NCBI GenBank assembly: GCA_902491215.1
Contig: CABUGV010000026.1
Coordinates: 1 to 49,342, forward strand
DNA length: 49,342 nucleotides
Reading direction: 5' to 3'
Source: 43-108 sp001915545
GTDB lineage: Bacteria; Bacteroidota; Bacteroidia; Bacteroidales; Bacteroidaceae
In this document: positions 9,083-16,484 of the stretch, in pieces
Numbering within the stretch: position 1 is the first letter of the stretch
How the letters are laid out: every line of letters begins with the position of its first letter
Notes under the pieces: generated by a model
Database searches by the model: none
What the model saw: the letters and a program-made list of their open reading frames with translations, nothing else
Told to the model about the DNA's origin: nothing
Position numbers and translations under genes: made by a program

Positions 9083-9595
9083 ATGAAGAAGTTAATATTG
9101 GCAACAGCGATTTTATTTGTTGCCTCTGTAGTCAAAACGAATGCACAATCATTCATGGACCGAACTCATTTTGAGTTTTCAGCTGGGACAGGACTCAAGA
9201 ACAAAGGAATAACGCCGATAGATTTTTCATTCAAGGCAGATGTAGACTTTGTTTCCATTTCATACCTTTTCGTTACAGCAGAGGACAATGTTTCCTTGTA
9301 TAATGATGACGGAATCAAAACATATTATAATGGGGTAAGCATTGGCGGTGGCATTGGAGTCAGACTACTAAACAGTTCAAAAACAATACACGCCCTTGAT
9401 GTACGTGCGAAAGCATTAGGCAGCGTTGGCAATCCTGCATGGAAGCGTTCGTCTTACGACATATCCTTGGCATGGTACTTGAAATCACATAGATTCTCTC
9501 CTGTCGTTGAACTTGGCTACAGATTTATTGATTCACGTACCAAAAGCATTGACAATTGCGGACATGCCTTTTTGTCCATTGGATTGAGATACTGA
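9083..9595 (+). CDS. Small outer-membrane beta-barrel-like protein
   Basis: The 170-residue product has a signal peptide (MKKLILATAILFVASVVKTNAQS). After cleavage it alternates polar and hydrophobic or aromatic residues, as beta-barrel strands do: HFEFSAGTGL, IDFSFKADVDFVSISYLFV, SYDISLAWYLKSHRF, PVVELGYRFI. It ends in a strand finishing with an aromatic residue (AFLSIGLRY), a common end of outer-membrane proteins. It follows the split membrane gene by 23 bases and is closed by a strong terminator. No family is recognised beyond the general barrel class. Confidence 0.6.
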   Translation: MKKLILATAILFVASVVKTNAQSFMDRTHFEFSAGTGLKNKGITPIDFSFKADVDFVSISYLFVTAEDNVSLYNDDGIKTYYNGVSIGGGIGVRLLNSSKTIHALDVRAKALGSVGNPAWKRSSYDISLAWYLKSHRFSPVVELGYRFIDSRTKSIDNCGHAFLSIGLRY

Positions 9596-9667
9596 AAAAT
9601 ACAGAAAAAATCATCAGCTGTATTTTCCTGTATATATTACGCATTATAATTGAAGTTTGATTAATTG

Positions 9668-9718
9668 TTATGGCATGTGGAACGATATTCATGCATTTTC
9701 CACATGCCATAATTTTTT
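9668..9718 (+). terminator. Rho-independent terminator (15-bp perfect stem)
   Basis: TTATGGCATGTGGAA (9668-9682) is perfectly complementary to TTCCACATGCCATAA (9698-9712) and is followed by TTTTTT. It ends the left-hand rightward gene run. Confidence 0.9.
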
Positions 9719-9760
9719 ATCTCTTCCCAAAATCTTTAAATATTGAATATCAATTAGTAA

Positions 9761-9820
9761 AACGATTACAAACATCCGTAAAATCGTTACTTATGCTAAC
9801 CGTTCCAACTGTTATTTTTG
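9761..9820 (+). promoter_or_regulatory. Promoter region of the Fe-S aldo/keto reductase with a possible operator
   Basis: TATTTTTG at 9813-9820 matches the -7 consensus, about 98 bases before the ATG. Upstream lies an inverted pair, AACGATT (9761-9767) and AATCGTT (9782-9788), each embedded in a GTAAAA...TAC context. It could be an operator, but no protein can be assigned. Confidence 0.4.
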
Positions 9821-9917
9821 TGCATTCAAAGCAGAAAAAACAGCAAACAATATGCATCTGTTTTGCACACGTAAATTCTGCAAGAACGACAGTATATGGA
9901 TAAATATAAGTAAAGAT

Positions 9918-11207
9918 ATGGACAGAAGAGATTTCATCAAGAGCAGTTTGCTTGCAGCCACGTTGGGTGCTATTTCCGGCCCGAAAGCTATTGCGCACGA
10001 AGCTGAGAAACGGGCGATAAGAGAACAGTTAACAAAAGATATCCTAAACTATAATCCAAAGATGCAGTATAGGCAGATGGGAAATACAGGCGTTAAAGTT
10101 TCTGCGCTTGGATTCGGCATGCTGCGTCTGCCAATGAAAAACGGACATGTAGACTTTGAGCAGACTACACCCATGGTACGACGTGCCATAGACGGCGGTG
10201 TGAATTATATTGACACTGGACGGGTGTACCTTGGTGGTGAGAGTGAACAGGCTGTTGGCAAAGCACTTGCCGGAGGATGGCGCGATCGTGTGTATGTCAC
10301 ATCCAAAATGCCATGGTGGAAGATGCGGAGTGCTGGTGATTTTGAGAAATTCTTTGACATGTCACGGCGTACCATCGGGACTGATGTGATTGATTTTTAT
10401 CATATACACATGATTATGCACAGAGCATGGAAAGACTATGTGTTGCCTTACAAGCTCATAGAAAAGATGGAGAATCTGAAAGCCCAGGGCAAAATACGCT
10501 TTATGGGATTCTCATTCCACGACAGTTTGCAATTGTTCAAAAAAGTTGTGGAATACACTCCTGCATGGGATTTCTGCCTCATACAGCACAACTACCTTGA
10601 TTATGAATATGAAGCTGGGGTGTTAGGACCTAAATATGCCGCCGCAAACGGCATGGGATTAGCTGTGATGAAACCTGTACGTACAGGATTTCTTGCCAAT
10701 CTGCCACAGACAATGCGCGAAGCTCTTGCTTCGTCAGGTATAAAGAAGCCTGATACAGAATGGGCATTAGATTATCTTTGGGACATTCCAGAGGTGAGTG
10801 TTGCCGTCAGCGGTATGAGTAGTATGACGGACGTGGAAGAAAATTTGGAATATGCGGCCAAAGCGCATCAAAACATGTTTACACCAAAAGAACGCGAAGC
10901 ACTTGGCGCAGCCATCCGAGCATACCGCCATGCACCAGGGCATATAGATTGTACTGGTTGCTACCAATGCATACCATGTCCGCAAAATGTGGCCATCGGA
11001 TACATTTTCGCATACGTATACAACAACTATATCATGCATAAAAATATGAAACGTGCAATATCAGACTATACAGTTTCAATGTCGCCTGTACAACGGGGCG
11101 ACCCAGCTTCGTCGTGCATAGGTTGTGGCAAATGCCTTGAAAAATGTCCGCAACATCTGGACATTCCAAATCTTTTGGCTAAAGTAAAAGATACGTTTGG
11201 TAAATAA
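9918..11207 (+). CDS. Aldo/keto reductase with Tat signal and C-terminal 4Fe-4S domain
   Basis: From the ATG at 9918 the protein has 429 residues. The start is a twin-arginine motif (DRRDFIKSS) followed by LLAATLGAIS, so it should be exported folded with cofactors. The aldo/keto reductase barrel covers about residues 50-320. Tetrad candidates are Asp99 and Tyr104 (YIDTGRVY), Lys130 (VTSKMPW) and His162 or His164 (YHIHM). The C-terminus has two cysteine clusters, C345-TG-C-YQ-C-IP-C and C400-IG-C-GK-C-LEK-C, typical of two 4Fe-4S centres. Such proteins probably reduce carbonyls with electrons passing through the clusters. The longer frame from 9852 is rejected because it would hide the Tat motif. 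An amidohydrolase relic follows. Confidence 0.85.
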   Translation: MDRRDFIKSSLLAATLGAISGPKAIAHEAEKRAIREQLTKDILNYNPKMQYRQMGNTGVKVSALGFGMLRLPMKNGHVDFEQTTPMVRRAIDGGVNYIDTGRVYLGGESEQAVGKALAGGWRDRVYVTSKMPWWKMRSAGDFEKFFDMSRRTIGTDVIDFYHIHMIMHRAWKDYVLPYKLIEKMENLKAQGKIRFMGFSFHDSLQLFKKVVEYTPAWDFCLIQHNYLDYEYEAGVLGPKYAAANGMGLAVMKPVRTGFLANLPQTMREALASSGIKKPDTEWALDYLWDIPEVSVAVSGMSSMTDVEENLEYAAKAHQNMFTPKEREALGAAIRAYRHAPGHIDCTGCYQCIPCPQNVAIGYIFAYVYNNYIMHKNMKRAISDYTVSMSPVQRGDPASSCIGCGKCLEKCPQHLDIPNLLAKVKDTFGK

Positions 11208-11237
11208 TAGTATAAATATTGCAAGTCTATGAATTGA

Positions 11238-11673
11238 AAAATATTTATAGGATTGTTAGGAATGGAACTGGCTATATCACCTTTGTCAGCACAGACAGTA
11301 GATGTACACTCGCTCATTTCTGCCACTGGCATTGCCTCGCATGAAGTCTATTATTCCGGCAATAATAAAACAAAATTACATGCAGCAGATTGACTGGGAA
11401 AGCAATCTGTCACGTCTCTACTTCGACCTTGCCGGCAATCCAAGCATTGACGTGCTGAAATCATTGCTCACCATTACGTCGCCCGAACATATTCTATATG
11501 GTTCAGACTATCCGTATCTCCCAGATGCAGTACTTAAATCCAATATGAAGAAGCTGAAGGAGACACTTGCTTCAGACAAGGCACTTGCAGGATTCGCAGA
11601 TATGTTTCTCTGGAAGAATGCCGAGAAATTATTCATCAAGGATGCAGTTTCTGACAATACTCTGACGGAGTGA
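11238..11673 (+). pseudogene. Amidohydrolase relic with internal deletion and frameshift
   Basis: Two ends of one secreted amidohydrolase are present but the middle is gone. At 11238-11310 one frame reads like a signal peptide plus the metal-binding start: KIFIGLLGMELA, then SAQTVDVHS, where the family has AQTxDVHxH. From about 11310 another frame gives the family C-terminus: SFLPLALPRMKS, LYFDLAGNPSIDVLKSLL, HILYGSDYPYLPD, MFLWKNAEKLF. About 200 middle residues with most metal ligands are missing, and the join (near CGCTCATTTCTG) is out of frame. The signal-peptide frame has no in-frame start before 11262. It cannot encode an active enzyme. Its 3' end overlaps the end of the convergent AraC gene by 38 bases. 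Confidence 0.75.
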
Positions 11674-12535
11674 TGCCTTCTTGCTTCTTAAACATACGAC
11701 TGAAGTGCTGAGAGTATTCAAATCCCAGACTATCGGACACCTGAGATATGGTCTCGCCTGACGCAAGTTCATTTTTCGCCAGTTGAACAATAAACCTGCG
11801 TATGCGGTTGCTTGCCGTATCTCCGGTGGTTTTCTTTATGACATCCCCGAAGTAGTTGGGCGACATACATAGTTTGTCGGCACAATACTGTACAGACGGC
11901 AAACCAAAAGTGTGCTGCAAACCGCTTTCATAATAATTATGGAGCAGACGGTCGAAACGAACAAGAACATCAGAATTCTCTATGCAGCGAGTGTTGAACT
12001 GACGATTGTAGAAGCGCTGACAGAAATTGAGGGCCAGCCCGATATATCCAACTATTATGGCATTCTGAAGTTTGTCGGGGTTCTTTCCCAGCTCGTCGCG
12101 TATCTGCCTCATAAGTGATACGATTACATCGTGTTCTTCGTTGGTCATATGTAGCGCTTCATTGACGCTATAGTCGAAGAACGTATAGTCCTTGATGCGT
12201 TTTTCGAGTGAGAAGTGATGAAGCAGGTCAGGGTGAAAAAGAAGTGCCCAACCTGAGATTATGACTTGTTCTCCATTATCTTCCTTGCCTCCAACCTGAC
12301 CTGGCCCCACGCACAGCAATGTTCCTTTGTTGTAATCATATCTGCCACAACCGTATTCCAAGTCCACTTCGGCATCATCTCTGAGAAAAAGTCCATACAC
12401 ACTGTAGTCATTGAGACTGTAGCGTATAGGAGACACTTCTGAATAGTCAATAACGCAGACCAAAGGATGCAGCTCTTTACATCCAAGACAACGACTGTAG
12501 TCGTTGACATTCTTTATTTTCAAGATATTGCTCAT
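11636..12535 (-). CDS. AraC family transcriptional regulator
   Basis: I place the start at the ATG at 12535 (MSNILKIKNVNDYSR), giving 299 residues. The longer frame from 12595 would run through the promoter. The N-terminal half is a cupin-like sensing domain (for example YGCGRYDYNKGTLLCVGPGQ). The C-terminal 100 residues form the two-helix-turn-helix AraC DNA-binding domain: VQYCADKLCMSPNYFGDVIKK, then ISQVSDSLGFEYSQHFSRMF and KQEGITPSEY. It is transcribed away from the flavin reductase operon and is the obvious candidate regulator of it. The inducer is unknown. Confidence 0.9.
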   Translation of the reverse strand: MSNILKIKNVNDYSRCLGCKELHPLVCVIDYSEVSPIRYSLNDYSVYGLFLRDDAEVDLEYGCGRYDYNKGTLLCVGPGQVGGKEDNGEQVIISGWALLFHPDLLHHFSLEKRIKDYTFFDYSVNEALHMTNEEHDVIVSLMRQIRDELGKNPDKLQNAIIVGYIGLALNFCQRFYNRQFNTRCIENSDVLVRFDRLLHNYYESGLQHTFGLPSVQYCADKLCMSPNYFGDVIKKTTGDTASNRIRRFIVQLAKNELASGETISQVSDSLGFEYSQHFSRMFKKQEGITPSEYCQKLHP

Positions 12536-12567
12536 GCGTTTCAGCCTTTTATGATATACAATCAGTA

Positions 12568-12575
12568 CAAAGATA
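12568..12575 (-). promoter_or_regulatory. -7 box (TATCTTTG) of the AraC gene
   Basis: Exact TAnnTTTG on the minus strand, about 33 bases upstream of the chosen start at 12535. It supports that start over the longer reading frame. Confidence 0.5.
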
Positions 12576-12672
12576 AAATATTTTGCATATAACATTTGTG
12601 AATGAGAGCCATTTCTGTAAAAATGGTTGGTTTTCAGTGTTTTTAGTTACATATATTACTTTTGATACTAAG

Positions 12673-12680
12673 TATTTTTG
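12673..12680 (+). promoter_or_regulatory. -7 box (TATTTTTG) of the flavin reductase operon
   Basis: Exact TAnnTTTG match on the plus strand 90 bases before the ATG at 12771. It lies within the 235-base divergent region shared with the AraC gene. Confidence 0.5.
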
Positions 12681-12770
12681 CAGTACATAAAATATTATCA
12701 AGAAGCAATATTTCATACATGAATAAATGTAAGCTTGCATATTACTGAATTCAACAAAAAGCTGATAAAA

Positions 12771-13328
12771 ATGAAAAAGAACATCGGTAACGTATTGGCA
12801 CTGTATCCTACACCTGCTGTTGTGGTGGGAACAGAAGTAAATGGTAAAGTAAACTGGTTGCTTATCGCTCATGTAGGAATCATCGGACATGACCGAATAA
12901 TGCTCAGCATGTTTAAAAAACATTACACAAATGAAGGTGTCAAACATGTAGGAAAAGTTTCAGTAAATATGGTGAACGAAGCTATGCTGGAACGAGCTGA
13001 CTTTGTAGGTTGTGTAAGTGGTGCTAAGGAGGACAAATCTGAAGTGTTTGCCTATCACTTAGGTGAAGCAGGAACGCCAATTATAGAAGACAGTCCTTTG
13101 GTGATGGAGTGCGAGGTGGTAGACAATTACGAAACGGATACTTTTGACAACTTCATCTGCAAGATAACTAATACCTATGTTGATGAAGATTGCCTTAATG
13201 AAAAAGATAAGCCGGACTACGACAGACTGAAGCCTGTGCTTTTCGAGATGCCAAACTATACATACATGCGCACGGGTGAAACTATTGGGAAATGCTGTAG
13301 TTTAGGTAAAAATATAAAGAAGGATTGA
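12771..13328 (+). CDS. Flavin reductase family (FMN-binding split-barrel) protein
   Basis: Starting at the ATG at 12771 the product has 185 residues. It has the flavin-reductase pattern: a start strand with PTPAVVVGTEVNGKVNWLLI, then IMLSMFKKHYTNEGVKHVGKVSVNMV, ADFVGCVSGAKEDKSE and a late VMECEV strand. Such proteins bind FMN and reduce it, or use it to reduce small molecules, in the cytoplasm. No signal peptide is present. It is the first gene of a rightward set; its TGA stop lies 2 bases before the ATG of the aldo/keto reductase. The first 12 codons of the longer frame (from 12735) are not needed. Confidence 0.85.
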   Translation: MKKNIGNVLALYPTPAVVVGTEVNGKVNWLLIAHVGIIGHDRIMLSMFKKHYTNEGVKHVGKVSVNMVNEAMLERADFVGCVSGAKEDKSEVFAYHLGEAGTPIIEDSPLVMECEVVDNYETDTFDNFICKITNTYVDEDCLNEKDKPDYDRLKPVLFEMPNYTYMRTGETIGKCCSLGKNIKKD

Positions 13329-13330
13329 CT

Positions 13331-14338
13331 ATGAAAACAAGAAAGCTTGGTAAAAACGGTCCTACGGTATCTGCTGTAGGGCTTGGTTGCATGGGATTTA
13401 CGCAAAGCTATCCACCTTACCCTAATCGCGAGGATGCAATCTGTACAATACGCGAAGCTGTTGATTTGGGTGTAACATTCTTCGATACTGCCGAAGTGTA
13501 CAGCTATGGCATGAATGAAGATTTAGTTGGTGAAGCTCTTCAGCCGGTACGCGATAAAGTAATAATAGCAACAAAATTCGGTTATGACCTTTCTGAGAAA
13601 CCGGATTTACGTACATCTGTCCGTCCTGTGGCACTGTCAAGCCGTCCTGAAACTATCCGTAAAGCAGTGGAAGGTTCATTGCGCAGACTCCGCACAGACC
13701 ATATAGACCTTTATTACCAGCATCGTGTGGACAAAAATGTGCCTATAGAAACAGTAGCAGAAACAGTCGGAAAATTAATAAAAGAAGGCAAAGTATTGTA
13801 TTGGGGATTATCGGAAGCGGCGCCTGCAACAGTTCGCCGAGCTCATGCCGTTTGCCCATTGGCAGCCGTTCAGAGCGAATACTCTATGTGGTACAGAAAA
13901 CCGGAACTGGAACTGATGCCGACTCTTGAGGAACTTGGAATCGGCTTTGTACCGTTCAGTCCTTTAGGAAAAGCAGTACTTACTGGACGATTCAACAAAA
14001 ATACAAAGTTTGACACAACGGATTTCCGTTCTGCAATTCCGCGATTCCAAGGTGACAACTTGAAACACAACATGAAAATGGTTGAATATGTTGAATCTAT
14101 TGCACGAAAAAAGAAGACAACTCCTGCACGCATCGCCATCGGATGGTTGCTGGCACAGAAACCGTGGATAGTGCCTATTCCAGGCAGCAAGCACATAGAA
14201 CGCATTCAAGAAAACATAGAAGGTGCTGACATCTGCTTCACACAGGAAGAACTCGCAGATATACGTACTCATCTGGATAATATCGAAATCATAGGCGGAC
14301 GATATCCGGAAGACCAAGAGAAGATGACCGGCCTATGA
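13331..14338 (+). CDS. Aldo/keto reductase (cytoplasmic, AKR13/YdbC-like type)
   Basis: 335 residues from the ATG at 13331, two codons after a TTG that I do not use. It is a classic NADP-dependent aldo/keto reductase. Tetrad candidates are Asp52 and Tyr57 (FFDTAEVY), Lys82 (IIATKFGY) and His131 (LYYQHRVD). The C-terminal cofactor motif is IPGSKHIERIQENI. The N-terminus (MKTRKLGKNGPTVSAVGLGCMGFTQSY) is typical of the quinone/aldehyde-reducing subgroup. There is no signal peptide, in contrast with the Tat-exported reductase at 9918. It is co-transcribed with the flavin reductase. Confidence 0.9.
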   Translation: MKTRKLGKNGPTVSAVGLGCMGFTQSYPPYPNREDAICTIREAVDLGVTFFDTAEVYSYGMNEDLVGEALQPVRDKVIIATKFGYDLSEKPDLRTSVRPVALSSRPETIRKAVEGSLRRLRTDHIDLYYQHRVDKNVPIETVAETVGKLIKEGKVLYWGLSEAAPATVRRAHAVCPLAAVQSEYSMWYRKPELELMPTLEELGIGFVPFSPLGKAVLTGRFNKNTKFDTTDFRSAIPRFQGDNLKHNMKMVEYVESIARKKKTTPARIAIGWLLAQKPWIVPIPGSKHIERIQENIEGADICFTQEELADIRTHLDNIEIIGGRYPEDQEKMTGL

Positions 14339-14420
14339 TGAAGGTCACAGACTTGCAAACAGATGATATCCTTGTAATCGCATATAGAAAAAACGGTTGA
14401 AGCCCAAAAACTTATGATAT

Positions 14421-15572
14421 ATGAAAAAGATATTAGGAATAATTGCAATTGTGCTGATAAGCAATCTGTATGCAACGGCACAGACAACGCATAGAGAAAA
14501 GGACAGAGCGGATGTATGTAAAGAAAATTATCGCGCATTGTTTGGCGGTGAAGCTTTGACAGATCAAGGCACAGATCCAGAGTTAATGGATATACTGCAA
14601 AAGTTCATTTTCGGTGAAGTTTTCCAAACAGGCAACCTGACAATCAAGCAACGCGAAATGATTACATGCATAACTCTTGCTACTATGCAGACGCTTCCGC
14701 AACTTAAAGCACACGCCGACGCAGCACTGAATATCGGCGTCACACCAGAAGAATTGCGTGAGGTGATGTATCTCACGGCCCCATTCATCGGTTTTCCGAA
14801 GACTTTGAATGCCGTTGGAACCTTGAATGAAGTGTTTACGGAAAGAGGAATATCTCTACCATTAGAAAAGCTGTGTATTGCGACTGACAGTAATCGCCAC
14901 GAGATAGGCATGACTATACAAAACAGATTATACCCTGAAGGTATTGCTTCAGTAATGGATGGTATGCCTGGCAATATGGGCAAAGACGTTGAACTATTTC
15001 TTACAGATTATTTTTTCGGCGAAATATACAGTAGAGGAGCACTTGATTTGAAGACGCGCGAATTGTTGGGATACTGCGTCTTGACCACAATTGAAGCAGA
15101 AAGCCAGCTTCAATCACATTACTATGGCAATATTAATGCAGGGAACTCTCCTGAGACATTGACAGCTGCCGTAATTCAGTGCCTGCCGTACATCGGTTTT
15201 CCAGCAGCTATAAAGGCTCTGCGCATTATTAAACAAGAATATGGCAAACATGCTTCTAATGTTAATAATCTTGTGCGCTTATCCAAAATAACTGTTGACA
15301 CTGAACAACTTGAAGCCTATAATGCTTATCTGAAAGAAGAGATAGAAGCTTCGATGAGTTGTGAATCTGGCGTGTTGACGTTGTACGCAGTGGCTGAAAA
15401 GAATAATCCAAACAAGGTGACTATACTTGAAATATATGCAGACAAAGATGCCTACGAAAAACATCTGAAGACTCCACACTTCAAAAAGTATAAGCAAGGC
15501 ACTTTGCCAATGGTAAAAAACTTGGAGCTGATAGACGTAAAACCTCTGATTCCAGGATTGAAAATCAAATAA
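14421..15572 (+). CDS. Secreted carboxymuconolactone decarboxylase (two domains) fused to an ABM-like domain
   Basis: The 383-residue protein has a signal peptide (MKKILGIIAIVLISNLYATAQ). Two CMD domains follow: residues about 50-135 (MITCITLATMQTLPQLKAHA, then NIGVTPEELREVMYLTAPFI) and about 185-275 (ELLGYCVLTTIEAESQLQSH, then NAGNSPETLTAAVIQCLPYI). The C-terminal 75 residues resemble an antibiotic-biosynthesis-monooxygenase (YgiN-like) domain: LTLYAVAEKNNPNKVTILEI and ADKDAYEKHLKTPHF. Neither CMD domain has the CxxC of AhpD-type peroxidase partners, so a disulfide-reductase role is unlikely. It lies in the redox operon, 82 bases after the reductase. The reaction is unknown. Confidence 0.82.
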   Translation: MKKILGIIAIVLISNLYATAQTTHREKDRADVCKENYRALFGGEALTDQGTDPELMDILQKFIFGEVFQTGNLTIKQREMITCITLATMQTLPQLKAHADAALNIGVTPEELREVMYLTAPFIGFPKTLNAVGTLNEVFTERGISLPLEKLCIATDSNRHEIGMTIQNRLYPEGIASVMDGMPGNMGKDVELFLTDYFFGEIYSRGALDLKTRELLGYCVLTTIEAESQLQSHYYGNINAGNSPETLTAAVIQCLPYIGFPAAIKALRIIKQEYGKHASNVNNLVRLSKITVDTEQLEAYNAYLKEEIEASMSCESGVLTLYAVAEKNNPNKVTILEIYADKDAYEKHLKTPHFKKYKQGTLPMVKNLELIDVKPLIPGLKIK

Positions 15573-15588
15573 CATTTAAATTTAAAAT

Positions 15589-16158
15589 ATGAACAAATTA
15601 ATTTTAACTTTGATTGCAATTATGACACTAGGATTTGTCACTTGCGCACAAAACAATGGAAAGAATCATATGCAAAACAAAAAGAAAGCTTTAGTTGTAT
15701 ATTTTTCTGCAACCGGCACTACAGCACAAAAGGCAAAAATGATTGCAGAAGTTACAAAAGGTGATTTATGCGAGATTGCTCCGTCAAAACCATATTCTTC
15801 GACTGATTTGGATTGGAACAACAGACAATCACGTAGTTCTGTTGAAATGAACGATTCAAAAGCTCGTCCTGAATTGCAAAAAACAGATATTGATATGAGT
15901 GCCTACAACTGTATCTTCATCGGCTATCCCATTTGGTGGAATCAGGCTCCAAGAATTATCAATACATTCATAGAAAGCTATAATCTGAAAGGCAAAAAAC
16001 TCATTCCGTTTGCAACATCAGGGGGAAGCGGAATCAACAACAGTGTAAGAGAATTGAAGAACACGTATACGGACTTAGAATGGGATAATGGCAGGCTTCT
16101 TAACAGCGCAAACAGTAGTGCTATTCAAGACTGGGTCAATGAAGTTATGGCAGAATGA
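15589..16158 (+). CDS. Exported flavodoxin
   Basis: 189 residues. The first 21 form a signal sequence ending in a lipobox-like TCAQ (IMTLGFVTCAQ). After it comes the flavodoxin core: VVYFSATGTTAQKAKMIAEV is the FMN phosphate loop, YNCIFIGYPIWWNQAPRII the 60s loop, and PFATSGGSGINNSVRELK the 90s loop. Exported flavodoxins of this type are common in Bacteroidota next to aldo/keto reductases and CMD proteins. It is probably an electron carrier or flavin-dependent reductase outside the inner membrane. It lies 16 bases after the CMD gene and ends the operon. Confidence 0.87.
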   Translation: MNKLILTLIAIMTLGFVTCAQNNGKNHMQNKKKALVVYFSATGTTAQKAKMIAEVTKGDLCEIAPSKPYSSTDLDWNNRQSRSSVEMNDSKARPELQKTDIDMSAYNCIFIGYPIWWNQAPRIINTFIESYNLKGKKLIPFATSGGSGINNSVRELKNTYTDLEWDNGRLLNSANSSAIQDWVNEVMAE

Positions 16159-16484
16159 TGAAATAAAGAAAGAAATGGAACAGATTTAGTATTTGGGGCA
16201 GAATTAATAAGCCCTTAATGGAAAATAATATTAAAGAGCAGATTCTTACAAAACTTAGAAGTTGTTGTCCGTAATAATTTTGGAACTGTATTTCAGAAAT
16301 AAATTGCATAGAAGCAAGATTTATTGGGTGTTTTTTGTTTAACTTAGGACATCGATTGTCAGGTGATGCGTATATCTGTATACTGGTAACAGACAACTCA
16401 ACCATTTAATTTTACCAGAGTATTACCATCTACCGAATAACCTTATGTCTTCTATGTAAACATTAAAAACTAAAATAAATCTAT
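16159..16484. other. Gene-free 326-base gap
   Basis: No credible gene. A short dyad GTATA-tctg-TATAC lies at 16370-16383, about 100 bases before the lyase gene. The minus-strand frame over 16145-16405 has no recognisable features. No clear terminator or promoter was found. Confidence 0.5.

Noticed and set aside
16145..16405. 86-codon leftward frame in the gap before the lyase gene
   Set aside because: Hydrophobic and low in complexity toward its end, no start signal, and no recognisable transposase or other motif.
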